DNA of 64,000 bases from Bacteroides pyogenes (GTDB lineage Bacteria; Bacteroidota; Bacteroidia; Bacteroidales; Bacteroidaceae), in NCBI RefSeq assembly GCF_014196225.1, contig NZ_JACIDI010000002.1, forward strand, positions 62,001 to 126,000, given 5' to 3'. Within the stretch, counting starts at the first letter, position 1, and each line of letters begins with the position of its first letter. The position numbers were made by a program, and so were the translations under genes. Of this stretch, positions 1-13,203 are shown one piece after another. The notes beneath the pieces are model-generated. The model worked only from the letters and a program-made list of their open reading frames with translations, was not told the origin of the DNA and did not search any database.

Positions 1-1771
1 TTTTATCACCGGTTCCCATACCCAGATTCGGATTAGTCGTGGAATAAAGCCCAGTTATGGAATTCTTCATATAGCTGTAATCGTTGTCTTCCTCCTGATA
101 TCCTGCCATAAGCGTAAAGTTGTGGCTATCGGCAATGGTGAAAAGATAGTTCGTGTACAAGTTGATGCTTTGGTAGCGGGTACGCCCGTAGCTGCGCGTA
201 AACTTTCCATCGGGAGAAACGCCCAATTCGCCACGCACACCTTTCGACGTGCTCACTCCGTCGGCTCCGTAAATGAGCGGACTTACATTCAACGCCTCGT
301 ACTCTACATTCATCAGCTTATATGTATAATCGAAGAATACGAACCAGTTCTTCACCGGTTGAAATTCCAGGCCTGTGGTCAGATTCAGTCGGTCGCGCTG
401 GGTATTGGTATACGTGCCGCTTTGCAGATACGGTATCATACTCAGCTCGGTGAAGTGCCCGTTCGGGTCGATTACCGAAACCGTAGGACGAAAACGAGCC
501 AACGAATGATAGAAGCCTTCGCTGATACCTCCGTCGCCAAACGGAGTATTTTGATCGGAATGCATAAACTTCGTGTTCACTTTGAGCTTCATCCAATCCG
601 TGATCTGCGAATTTACATTCGCCGCAAAGTTATAACGGGTAAAATCCATATCTGCATAACGCAGGATACCGTCTTCGTTATAGTATCCGCCCGACACATA
701 ATATTGAGCTTTTTTCCCGCCACCGCTCAGGCTGACATTATGGTTTTGCTTGAAAGCCCAGTCTTTATAATGAAGATCGAAGTAGTTCACATTACCTACT
801 CCCAATTCAGAGTTCTCGAAAGCCGGATTCATGTTTGAATTGGCAGGAAGTTCCGCCCATGGATTCACGCTGTTCGGATCTGCGATGTATTTCTGTAGCA
901 AATCGAGCTTTTCCTGACTATACAGACGCGGTGACCCGGCGTTGGTACAGCCGTCGTTCCAGTATTTCGCAAAGTCATAAGAGTTCACCATGTCGGGTAA
1001 GACCGTAGGTGTAGTCCATCCCACCGTACCTTGGTAGTTGATTCGCGTTTTCCCCTCTTCCCCACGCTTGGTAGTCACCAGAATTACACCATAAGCGGCA
1101 CGCGCTCCGTAGATGGCGCAAGCTGCTGCATCTTTCAGGACCGAAATATTCTCAATATCACTGGGATTCACATCCGACAGGCTCATCTCTACTCCGTCCA
1201 CCAATACATACGGAGAAGCATTGTTATCGAGATTGCCCTGCCCGCGCAAAGTCAATGTGCCCGAAGCACCCGGGCGACCTGCTCTGTTGTTGCTCACCAG
1301 TAATCCCGGAACCATACCTTGCAAACTCTGGGTGGCATCCGCCACCGGACGACGTTCTAAAACATCGCCTTTCACAGCCGATACCGATCCGGTCAGGTTG
1401 ACTTTCTTTTGTACGCCATAACCTACCACCACTACTTCGTCGAGTGTCTCGGTATCTTCCGCCAATAGGATTTCGAAATTTCTTTTCCCGTCTATGGGGA
1501 TAACCTGTGTAGCATACCCAATGTAAGAAACCACCAGATTGTTTTTAGGAGATACGTCAGATAGAGTGAAGTCTCCATCAAGGCCGGTAATGGTGCCGTT
1601 TGTGGTGCCTTCTATTAGAACACTGGCTCCAATCACGGGTTCCCGGTTGTTTTTGTCAAGCACTCTACCCGTTATAGATAAAGACTGGGCCATCGCTGCC
1701 GGAGAAAGCAAGCATAGCATAGCCGTCACCAAACCCACAAGGAGCATAGAAAGCTGTTTTTTCTTTTTCAT
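1..1771 (-). CDS. SusC/RagA-like TonB-dependent outer-membrane receptor, 3' end outside window
   Basis: About 590 N-terminal residues of a TonB-dependent importer that would take up oligosaccharides across the outer membrane with a SusD partner. Seen: a signal peptide starting MKKKKQLSMLLVGL and ending near SPAAMAQ; a carboxypeptidase-regulatory-like beta-sandwich (about residues 30-110, with GTTNGTITGLDGDF); the stretch EVVVVGYGVQKK; then a plug domain containing LKDAAACAIYGARAAYGVIL, typical of SusC proteins; and the first barrel strands. There is no STN domain, so no direct anti-sigma signalling is expected. The start ATG at 1769-1771 begins the signal peptide. No SusD partner lies on the visible side, so it is probably beyond the window edge. 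The substrate cannot be read from sequence. Confidence 0.95.
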   Translation of the reverse strand, partial: MKKKKQLSMLLVGLVTAMLCLLSPAAMAQSLSITGRVLDKNNREPVIGASVLIEGTTNGTITGLDGDFTLSDVSPKNNLVVSYIGYATQVIPIDGKRNFEILLAEDTETLDEVVVVGYGVQKKVNLTGSVSAVKGDVLERRPVADATQSLQGMVPGLLVSNNRAGRPGASGTLTLRGQGNLDNNASPYVLVDGVEMSLSDVNPSDIENISVLKDAAACAIYGARAAYGVILVTTKRGEEGKTRINYQGTVGWTTPTVLPDMVNSYDFAKYWNDGCTNAGSPRLYSQEKLDLLQKYIADPNSVNPWAELPANSNMNPAFENSELGVGNVNYFDLHYKDWAFKQNHNVSLSGGGKKAQYYVSGGYYNEDGILRYADMDFTRYNFAANVNSQITDWMKLKVNTKFMHSDQNTPFGDGGISEGFYHSLARFRPTVSVIDPNGHFTELSMIPYLQSGTYTNTQRDRLNLTTGLEFQPVKNWFVFFDYTYKLMNVEYEALNVSPLIYGADGVSTSKGVRGELGVSPDGKFTRSYGRTRYQSINLYTNYLFTIADSHNFTLMAGYQEEDNDYSYMKNSITGLYSTTNPNLGMGTGDK

Positions 1772-1904
1772 AATAAATCGTTTTAAGGGTTACTTTTTTA
1801 ACAAATCGCTGCGAAGATATCCATTAAAGCCTGTATCCTGACTCTGCATTTGTACATTTTAAGTCTGAAATCATCTACAAATGCGTGTAAAAACCGGGAA
1901 ATAG

Positions 1905-2058
1905 CATCTGCATATATGCCCATGTTGCGGGCTATATATGTTCATCGTGGTGAGTATATATGGCTACCATGGTGAGTATATATGGCTAGCGCGGTGAGTA
2001 TATATAGCTACCACGGTGAGTATATATGGCTACCGCGATGGGTATATATACCCAAGCA
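1905..2058. repeat. 22-bp tandem repeat array, AT-rich, partly palindromic
   Basis: Units beginning GGTGAGTATATATGGCTACC start at 1949, 1971, 1993 and 2015, exactly 22 bp apart. Degenerate units continue in phase at 1927 and 2037. Each unit places a TATATA block on either side of an ACCnnGGT core, so neighbouring units form imperfect dyads. The array fills the 1772-2170 gap between the start of the SusC-like gene and the terminator of the glycosidase gene. I see no gene in this gap. A related array lies at 53300-53450. Confidence 0.9.
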
Positions 2059-2111
2059 GATACGTTTCTACATTCATCCGCCTATCTGAGTCGGACTCCA
2101 AAAACAAAAAA

Positions 2112-2146
2112 AAGCCTTATCTGAATGGATGTTTCAGACAAGGCTT
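2112..2146 (-). terminator. Rho-independent terminator of the GH63/GH2 operon
   Basis: On the minus strand an AAGCCTT-TCTGAA stem pairs across a short loop with TTCAGA-AAGGCTT and is followed by a run of eight T. It lies 24 bp past the stop codon of the GH63-like gene, so it ends that transcript. Confidence 0.85.
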
Positions 2147-2170
2147 ATAAAAAACAGATCTAAAGACCGA

Positions 2171-4099
2171 TTACTTTCCGTAATCCTCATATAGCATAAG
2201 CAGATGCGAAGCGCTCCAACTGAAATGGGGGGCCTTCAATCGCTCTCCGGTATGCGTACCGTAGTTTTCGTGAATGGGAGCTTTCTCTTTCAAGCCGTTG
2301 AGCCGGTCGAACACCTGTAAAGTATATTCATCCGCCCACTCCTTATAACCGTAATTGCGAAGCCCACGTATGGCGAAATAAGTCTGATCGAGCCAGATGG
2401 GTCCCCTCCAATATCCTTTCGGATCGTATTTCGGATGATCGGCAGCAATGGTGGGGAAAGGAATGTAGGTGGAAAATTTAGCCGTATCGCGCAGAACAGG
2501 AAGCATATCCGAAACCTGTTCGTGTGTAGCTACTTCCGTCCAGAGCGGAGTATAGGCCTCGCATCCCGGCTCTCTCACAAAGGATCCGTCCTTCAGACGA
2601 CGGTCGAAAAAGAAGCCGTGCTCCTTATCGAAAAAATACTCTGCCACCCGGTCGCCATAATCGGGCGCATCGAACGGGGCGCCGAGCATCCCCGCAAACT
2701 TTTTCAACAGCCTGCACTCCAACGCCAGATAAGCATTCAAGTCGACACTCTCCTGATCCATGCTCCAAGCGTCTTCTTCACCTCGATTCTTCAACATGAC
2801 GGCATTGTCGAAGCGGATCGCATTGTCCATTCCGCTTTCCCATGCGGCAGCTTCAAGCGTGCCGTCGGTAGAACCGTATTCACACATCCCGTTGCCGTCG
2901 TGGTCGCGTTTCCAATACCACCATTTATAATAAGAAAGAAGTTGGGGGTACATCTCGGCAATAAAAGCCGTGTCGCCGGTATGAGTGAATATCTCATCTA
3001 CGGCCCAGCATACGAGAGGGGGCTTGCTGTCGCGATTGTTGTTTTCCGACGGATCGGTATAGATACAGTCGACAATCATGCCGTCCGACTGCTGGTAATC
3101 GAACATGGCGCGGATGTTGTTTTTAGCCAGCTCGGGATGGAACTTTGCGGTTCCGGCACTGAAACGCCAACTGTCCCAAGCCCAGAAACCTACAAAATAG
3201 CCTACCGCATGGCTGGGGACAATACCTTCGTGCAATAGTCCTCCGCGATGCGTACGCCAGTTGGAAATAAGTGTCGTCAGAGCTTTAACGGCAATCCGAT
3301 CGTATTCGGGCTTCATATCCTCACGAAGCACTTTCTTCATATATCCCTCCCAGCGTTCGGCATTCGCTCGCAACGCCTCTTCCGGACGGTTGAGAAGAAC
3401 AGCCAGATTTTGCAGTCCCGACATCATTTCTTTCTCCGAAGGAAAAAACGAAATCGCCACGTTCACGATAGTTTCCTCAGCTACTGTCTTCGCCACATAA
3501 TTATTTCCGTGCTTTTCGAGGAAGACTTCGGGAGTGAATGTCACTGTCACCCGTTCGCCATCGACATGACGGGCAATAACGGAGTTCTGCTCCACCGAGA
3601 CAGTGATATCCTTGCCCCATCCGGTAGCCGTGAAACTCATCTTGCGGGCATGTTCCGCCTCTACCCTGAGCAAAGCTGTAGAAGCATCGACAAAGTTGAG
3701 GCGCTGAGCAACGTGCCCCAGTTCGGAGTGAGCGGACAGATACAATTCGCCGGGGAAATAACAAGTGGAATCCGGAGTAAACGGTTTTGTTACATCTTCA
3801 GAGAAGCAGACCGTGACAACCGATTGCGCCATCCACTGGCGCCGAAACATATCCAGACTGAACGGGCCGCAAAAACCATTCACCCATTGCTCTTTTTCGG
3901 GAAGGGTGAAGCCCATCCACGAACCGGCATCGGTAAACCAGCCGCGACAGGCATGAAGCGTGTCGGGCGTATAGGCAATGTCGAATATATCGGCAAATTC
4001 GTATCTCTTTTGTGAAGTGTTCTCATTTCCGGGATGGCACGCCGCTATTCCGAAAACCAGCCAAAGAGAGGCAATAATGTAAGTAATTCTGTGTTTCAT
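2171..4099 (-). CDS. GH63/MGH1-like (alpha/alpha)6-barrel glycosidase lipoprotein
   Basis: A 642-residue exported glycoside hydrolase. The N-terminus is a lipoprotein signal with lipobox FGIAAC, so the enzyme is probably anchored in the periplasm or on the cell surface. The N-terminal third is beta-rich. The C-terminal two thirds form an (alpha/alpha)6 barrel of clan GH-G type. Visible motifs are VGFWAWDSWRFSAG (acidic residue in the active-site cleft), AAWESGMDNAIRFDN (trehalase/GH63-type second motif) and YWRGPIWLDQTYFAIRG. These fit the MGH1-like/GH63 group, whose members cleave alpha-linked glucosides or mannosides. It starts 18 bp after the GH2 gene and shares its transcript. GH37 trehalase is a less likely alternative. 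The exact substrate is unknown. Confidence 0.85.
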   Translation of the reverse strand: MKHRITYIIASLWLVFGIAACHPGNENTSQKRYEFADIFDIAYTPDTLHACRGWFTDAGSWMGFTLPEKEQWVNGFCGPFSLDMFRRQWMAQSVVTVCFSEDVTKPFTPDSTCYFPGELYLSAHSELGHVAQRLNFVDASTALLRVEAEHARKMSFTATGWGKDITVSVEQNSVIARHVDGERVTVTFTPEVFLEKHGNNYVAKTVAEETIVNVAISFFPSEKEMMSGLQNLAVLLNRPEEALRANAERWEGYMKKVLREDMKPEYDRIAVKALTTLISNWRTHRGGLLHEGIVPSHAVGYFVGFWAWDSWRFSAGTAKFHPELAKNNIRAMFDYQQSDGMIVDCIYTDPSENNNRDSKPPLVCWAVDEIFTHTGDTAFIAEMYPQLLSYYKWWYWKRDHDGNGMCEYGSTDGTLEAAAWESGMDNAIRFDNAVMLKNRGEEDAWSMDQESVDLNAYLALECRLLKKFAGMLGAPFDAPDYGDRVAEYFFDKEHGFFFDRRLKDGSFVREPGCEAYTPLWTEVATHEQVSDMLPVLRDTAKFSTYIPFPTIAADHPKYDPKGYWRGPIWLDQTYFAIRGLRNYGYKEWADEYTLQVFDRLNGLKEKAPIHENYGTHTGERLKAPHFSWSASHLLMLYEDYGK

Positions 4100-4117
4100 A
4101 ATATGAGATCATAAAAA

Positions 4118-7898
<3,781 letters not shown>

Positions 7899-7902
<4 letters not shown>

Positions 7903-8177
7903 GCCTTCTCCTCCTTTTTACCGCCCAATGTCTTCCACAAAGCCCAAGCAGCAACCACGCTACCCAACGTTCCTCCCAAAGTCAAGACCACAGCCTCCAG
8001 CCCGATGGTATGCAAGCCCCGGATAATCGCCTCATTGTTTCCCACCTCCACACCGAGAAGAAAAAGCAATAGCCAGATAAGCCCAGTTATAACCGATTGG
8101 ATACGTGCCAGATTGCGCTTCCGCAACAAATATCCCGCCAACATACCTGTCAGCATAAGTCCGATAATCGTAAACAT
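7899..8177 (-). CDS. lysO: LysO-type lysine exporter, N-terminal half
   Basis: A 92-residue membrane protein (MFTIIGLMLTGMLAGYLLR) with about three hydrophobic segments, corresponding to the N-terminal DUF340 part of LysO. An upstream in-frame codon at 8213 is possible, but the ATG at 8175-8177 starts directly in the first membrane helix. Its last codons overlap the next gene by 4 bp, an arrangement that usually means translational coupling. The charged segment GVEVGNNEA is typical of the family. Confidence 0.8.
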
Positions 8178-8221
8178 ATAAATGTCTTTTTTAAAAAAGC
8201 AAAGATAAATCATTTAAATGA

Positions 8222-8263
8222 AACAACGGGACCTGAGATCGACAGACTCAGAGCCCCGTTGTT
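8222..8263 (-). terminator. Terminator downstream of susD-like gene
   Basis: AACAACGGG pairs with CCCGTTGTT, and an inner CTGAG pairs with CTCAG. On the minus strand the stem is followed by a T-rich stretch. It lies 19 bp past the SusD stop codon and separates the susCD transcript from the lysO-GH2-GH63 transcript. Confidence 0.85.
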
Positions 8264-8281
8264 TGTCGGGGTGTGAGAAGT

Positions 8282-9793
8282 TTATTTCTGAATTTGGTTA
8301 TTGGCATTTATTTCTGTCAGCGGAACAGGATAGAAAGCATTCTTTTCTTCAGTAAAGCCGGCACGTCCGGCAGCAGCCAAGGTAGAAGCCAGTTTACCCC
8401 AACGGCGCAAATCGTACCAACGCCAGTTTTCCAACGGAAACTCAATCATACGTTCGTGTTCTATCTGGGCACGTACTTCATTCTGTGTCTTCCCTTTCAT
8501 GGCAGGCATATCTCCATGCACGCTCCTAACCTGATTGATCAAAGGAATGGCTTGCTCCGGATGTCCCTGTTCGTTCAGCACTTCCGCTTTCATCAGCAAC
8601 ACATTGGCATAACGCATCAAAGGAATGTTGATAGCGCAGTAGTTGTTAGACAGCCCTTCGAGGTCGGCAGGCATGAATTTGCGGAAAGCAGGACGTGCGG
8701 TAGCAAACCAGTCGTCATAGTTCTTTCCATAAACCCGGCCGTTACCATCGTTATAATAATCGCATTTGAAGAACAGCGTTTCATACAAACGCGAGTCATA
8801 ACGTCCGGTAGCAGCGATTTTTCCTTCTTTCATAAAAGCATCCACCAGTATGTTGCTGGGAAGAATCTCGTCCCATCCCTTCAATTCCGACACTCCTATC
8901 CAACGATGAAACTGAGTGCGGTAATTGGCTCCGTTAGCAGTGCTCATAGAGGTCTGCAATTCAAAAACAGACTCCTTGCTATTCTTATTACTGGCATCGA
9001 ACATGCTCGAGAACTTCTTCACCAATTCATAGCCCGTTACCTTATTTAATGCTTCAAGAGCTTCTTTCAGAAAAGCCTCTTTTTTCTCCGGTTCTTCATA
9101 AGCGCGGGTCAAATAAGCAAAACCCAAATAAGCATAGGCTGCTCCGCATGTAGCTCTTCCCGTATTGTCAGTATCATAAGTTGCCGGCAAAGCTGCCGCT
9201 TTCTTCAAGTCTTCAATAATAAATTCCCAAGCATCGGGACGGGATGATAGAGGCTTACTCATCTCAGCCTGGCCGGTGATATACTTGTCGCGTATAATGA
9301 TTTCTTTCCAGTTGAGCAACAACTTCAAATGATAATAAGCGCGCAGAAAGTGTCCTTCATTAATTATTTGCGTGCGTACAGCCTCATTTATTTTCTCGGC
9401 AGGAATCTGAGCCACCTTTTCTATCACCTGATTGGCAAAGCTGATCCCCTTATAATTGTTCCACCAATAGTTATTGAACTGCGAGTTACCGTTTGTATAA
9501 GTAAAGTTATACAGTTCGAGCCAGTTGGGATAGTTGCGGGCGTCATTTCCCATATTGATAATATCCTCACGATAGGCTTCCACCGGCCATTTCACTTCGG
9601 CAAACTCCCACGTATCAATATAATATTCCAATTGAGAATACGCAGCGGAAATGCCGGCTTGCGTGTCACTCTCATTACGCCAGAAGTTGCCGGAAGTCAA
9701 TTGGTCGGGCGAATCCACAGTCAGAAAGTCATCGCATGAACTTATAAAAAGCGATGCAAGACAAATACCGGCTATATATGTTAGTTTTTTCAT
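8282..9793 (-). CDS. SusD/RagB-like surface glycan-binding lipoprotein
   Basis: A 503-residue outer-membrane lipoprotein with a lipid-attachment cysteine in LFISSCDDFLTV. It forms a lid on the SusC barrel and captures glycan. Family features are the early segment SGNFWRNESD, the helical TPR-like core (EVLNEQGHPEQAIPLINQVR) and the C-terminal signature RMIEFPLENWRWYDLRRWGK. It begins 21 bp after the stop codon of the susC-like gene, the usual susC-susD order, and is followed by its own terminator. Its binding specificity is not evident. Confidence 0.96.
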   Translation of the reverse strand: MKKLTYIAGICLASLFISSCDDFLTVDSPDQLTSGNFWRNESDTQAGISAAYSQLEYYIDTWEFAEVKWPVEAYREDIINMGNDARNYPNWLELYNFTYTNGNSQFNNYWWNNYKGISFANQVIEKVAQIPAEKINEAVRTQIINEGHFLRAYYHLKLLLNWKEIIIRDKYITGQAEMSKPLSSRPDAWEFIIEDLKKAAALPATYDTDNTGRATCGAAYAYLGFAYLTRAYEEPEKKEAFLKEALEALNKVTGYELVKKFSSMFDASNKNSKESVFELQTSMSTANGANYRTQFHRWIGVSELKGWDEILPSNILVDAFMKEGKIAATGRYDSRLYETLFFKCDYYNDGNGRVYGKNYDDWFATARPAFRKFMPADLEGLSNNYCAINIPLMRYANVLLMKAEVLNEQGHPEQAIPLINQVRSVHGDMPAMKGKTQNEVRAQIEHERMIEFPLENWRWYDLRRWGKLASTLAAAGRAGFTEEKNAFYPVPLTEINANNQIQK

Positions 9794-9814
9794 ATTCTTT
9801 ATAGTATTAATTGA

Positions 9815-12800
9815 TTAGAATGTAAGTTGGGCTCCCACTGTAAATGAGCGTGTAAACGGATAGATGAGCTTATCGATACCGGCATTCAACACACTGCCGC
9901 GGGAAAACTCGGGATCAATACCATCGTATCCGGTAATCGTAAAGAGATTCTCACCGCTCACATAGAAACGCAGCTTTTCTACAGAAACTTTCTGCATCAA
10001 CGATTTCGGCAGCGTATAACCCAACTGAAGCTGACGAAGACGGATAAAGTCGCCTTTCTCCAGGAAGCGGTCTGATTCCTTCATATTCCCGTTTGGATCA
10101 TTATAAATAGCACGGGGAACGCTCGTTCCTGAGTTAAGCGGTGTCCACGCCGTCAAAGCAGATTTCAAGAAGTTGGAACCGGAGTTCATTCCTTCGTAGA
10201 AATATTTGTTCCCGTTGTAGATTTTATGCCCCCAAGCGCTTCCCAGCACTAACGAGAAGTCCACACCTTTATAGCCGACAGAAAGATTCAAGTTTGCTTC
10301 CACCTTAGGAATGCCCGAACCGGCATATACTTTATCGTCATCGTCTATCGTACCGTCGCCGTTCACGTCTACAAAGCGAATATCTCCGGCATCGGCAAAT
10401 GGTTGATACTCCTCATTATCGCTATTCACATATTGGCGCGCTTCCTCGTTAGACCGGAAGATACCGGCAGTTTTATACAGATAGAAAGCTCCGATAGGTT
10501 TGCCTACACGTGTCTGAGTAGGGAAGTGTTCGGTTCCGTACTTCAACCCCTCTCCGTAAAGCACTTGTTCCGCATCCGCCAACTCAACCACCTTATTGTG
10601 AGTCGTAGCGAAGTTAAACCCGATGCTATAATCGAAATCTCCTTTATTCTCCGCCCAGTTCAGTTCAAACTCGATACCTTTATTGCGTATCTTACCTACA
10701 TTCAGAATAGGATTGGCAAGACCGGCTGAAGGAGGCAGCGCCTTTGTAATCAAAAGGTCTTCCGTCTGATTATAGTAATAGTTGAGCGCACCGGTCAGTT
10801 TATTGTCGAAGAAACCGAAGTCGATACCAATGTTTTTAGTATCCGTTGTTTCCCATTTCAACGAACGGTTCTCAAGTCCGCGCGCAATACTTCCCGACCA
10901 GGCATTATCTCCATTTCCTCTCACATATCCCTGATACTTATTATTATAGGTAGAGATCAAAGCAAGGAAATCATACAACCCCAAGGCATTCTCGTTACCC
11001 AGACGTCCCCAGCTCATCCGCAGCTTCAGGTTATTTAGCGCCATATCTTTGGGGAAGAATTCTTCTTCACTGATTCTCCACCCCAAGGCAATGGACGGGA
11101 AACATCCCCAACGGCTGTCCGCACCAAACTTGGAAGATCCGTCATAACGCACTGTGGCTTGGAATAAATAACGGTTATCATAATTATAATTCAAACGACC
11201 GAAGAAAGAAGCCCGTCTGTAATCCCATTTACTTCCGTCTCCATTGTAAGTACCACCGGCTCCCGCACCGATAGTGGAAAAACCCGGATCAAGGAATCCG
11301 CCCGGTTCCTCACCCACTACAAGCTTTCCGTCTTCTACTTTATAAGTAATCGTTTTCCCTTCAACACCTACCGAGTTCCAGGTATACCTGCGCGCCATCG
11401 TCGATGTTCCGGCAATTGCATTGATTGAATGTTTACCGAATTCCTTATTGAAGCTGAGCAAGTTTTCCCATACATGCTCTTCCCAATAAGAGCTTGTTTC
11501 ACTATGATACGTGTAATCTCTTTTCGATTTCTCATCGGCTATATACGGAGGCGTATGATAAGTCTGCCGACCGTGCTCGCCTCGATAAGAATAGCTGGTT
11601 TTAAAGTTGAGCCACGGAGTGAAATTGGTAGTCAGAGCAATATTAGCACCCGTATGATAGCGCTTATCGGTAGATCTCTCGTAGTGATGATCCGCCATCA
11701 CGTTACGATTATTAGGCAATTCGTCAAAATTAGTCAGACCGAAACCATATTTTTCTTCTTCATTGTAAATAGGAACCAGCGGAGAGATCATGTACATCTC
11801 TTTCAGCTGATATTCCGGCTGCTTGCTGTCGGTATACTTAAAAGCCATATTGGCATCTATGTCAAAGATGCTCTTTTTGATGTGGGCTTTCAGACGGGCA
11901 TTGTCTTGACGGAAGTTGTTGCCGAGGAAAATACCCTTATCGTTCGCCCGATTGTAAGAAACGGAATACTGTATGTTTTCGGCTCCGCCTCTTACACTAA
12001 ACATATAATTCTGAGAAACTCCCGTACGCAACATCGCATCCTGCCAGTCGGTATCGACACCCGTATTATTTGTTATATAAGGCTTCATGTTCACCAATTG
12101 GTTTTTCCAAGCTCCCTTACCTTCGGGGTCGTATTGAGCTTTATGCAATTCCACATGCGAGTTCCAATTCTCGTACATCTGCTTGTGCACCTCCTTATAT
12201 TCATCCGCATTCAGCAAATCGAGTGTTTTGGCAACCTTGGTCATGCTTACATACGAGCTGAAATCGAACTTGGTTTCGCCTTTCTTGCCATTCTTGGTTG
12301 TCACGATAATTACGCCATTCGCCGCTACCGAACCGTAAATGGCAGCTGCGGCTCCATCCTTCAAGACCTCCATTGCCTGAATATCCTGAGGGTTCACATT
12401 TTCAATACTGCCCGGGAATCCGTCGATAATATACAGAGGTTCGTTATCGCCGAACGTCTTCACTCCGCGTATTTTAACACGGACCCCGGCGCCTGCGTTA
12501 CCACCCGACTTCATGATATTGACACCTGCAATTTTCCCTTGCAGGGCTTCCGCCGGATTAGTTGTAGCACGTTTGGCAAGTTCTTCTACGTCTACCGATG
12601 AAATAGCGCCTGTCATGTCGCTTTTCTTCATCGTACCATAGCCGATTACAACGATTTCATCGAGCATTTCGTTGTCCTCTTTCAGTACGACCTTAATACT
12701 TCGCTGCCCATTAAGAGCTAACTCCTGAGCAACATAACCCACGTAAGAGATTATGATTCTCGCATTCCGGGCGACATTAAGCGTGAAGTTACCGTTCATA

Positions 12801-12991
12801 TCGGTAATCACCCCGTTCGTTGTTCCTTTTTCAAGTACGCTGGCCCCTATGATGCCTTCGCCTTTTACATCGGTCACTGTTCCTGTCAGTTGGATATTCT
12901 GCGCTAAAGAGCTTAGCGGAATCAGAAACGCAAAGAGTAAGGCAAGCTTCCATACTCGTTTGAAGTGGCAATTCTTAGCAATTCTACCCAT
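9815..12991 (-). CDS. SusC/RagA-like TonB-dependent outer-membrane receptor
   Basis: A complete 1058-residue receptor. Order of parts: signal peptide ending near PLSSLAQ; carboxypeptidase-regulatory-like domain (GTTNGVITDMNGNF); TonB-box-like segment EIVVIGYGTMKK; plug domain with LKDGAAAAIYGSVAANGVII; and a 22-strand-type barrel ending in the aromatic residue of VGAQLTF. It imports the oligosaccharide captured by the downstream SusD-like protein. There is no STN domain, so regulation more likely runs through the adjacent TPR/HTH protein. It shares 20-30% type similarity in its plug with the truncated receptor at the window start but is clearly a different paralogue. Confidence 0.96.
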   Translation of the reverse strand: MGRIAKNCHFKRVWKLALLFAFLIPLSSLAQNIQLTGTVTDVKGEGIIGASVLEKGTTNGVITDMNGNFTLNVARNARIIISYVGYVAQELALNGQRSIKVVLKEDNEMLDEIVVIGYGTMKKSDMTGAISSVDVEELAKRATTNPAEALQGKIAGVNIMKSGGNAGAGVRVKIRGVKTFGDNEPLYIIDGFPGSIENVNPQDIQAMEVLKDGAAAAIYGSVAANGVIIVTTKNGKKGETKFDFSSYVSMTKVAKTLDLLNADEYKEVHKQMYENWNSHVELHKAQYDPEGKGAWKNQLVNMKPYITNNTGVDTDWQDAMLRTGVSQNYMFSVRGGAENIQYSVSYNRANDKGIFLGNNFRQDNARLKAHIKKSIFDIDANMAFKYTDSKQPEYQLKEMYMISPLVPIYNEEEKYGFGLTNFDELPNNRNVMADHHYERSTDKRYHTGANIALTTNFTPWLNFKTSYSYRGEHGRQTYHTPPYIADEKSKRDYTYHSETSSYWEEHVWENLLSFNKEFGKHSINAIAGTSTMARRYTWNSVGVEGKTITYKVEDGKLVVGEEPGGFLDPGFSTIGAGAGGTYNGDGSKWDYRRASFFGRLNYNYDNRYLFQATVRYDGSSKFGADSRWGCFPSIALGWRISEEEFFPKDMALNNLKLRMSWGRLGNENALGLYDFLALISTYNNKYQGYVRGNGDNAWSGSIARGLENRSLKWETTDTKNIGIDFGFFDNKLTGALNYYYNQTEDLLITKALPPSAGLANPILNVGKIRNKGIEFELNWAENKGDFDYSIGFNFATTHNKVVELADAEQVLYGEGLKYGTEHFPTQTRVGKPIGAFYLYKTAGIFRSNEEARQYVNSDNEEYQPFADAGDIRFVDVNGDGTIDDDDKVYAGSGIPKVEANLNLSVGYKGVDFSLVLGSAWGHKIYNGNKYFYEGMNSGSNFLKSALTAWTPLNSGTSVPRAIYNDPNGNMKESDRFLEKGDFIRLRQLQLGYTLPKSLMQKVSVEKLRFYVSGENLFTITGYDGIDPEFSRGSVLNAGIDKLIYPFTRSFTVGAQLTF

Positions 12992-13203
12992 GTGTGTTTA
13001 TTTTAAGGTTGATACAAAAATGTTTTTCACACTGCAAATAAGGAAGAATTTCATGAACTCCTGTCAAGAAAAGCATCTATACAGAATCTACAAAAAGAAG
13101 AAAAAGGCTTTTTTATAGTCTACAAAACAAAAGAGAATATACTTTAAATCAACAGATTAAAATTAAAATCATATCTACAAAAGGATATTAAGAGAGATAG
13201 CAG

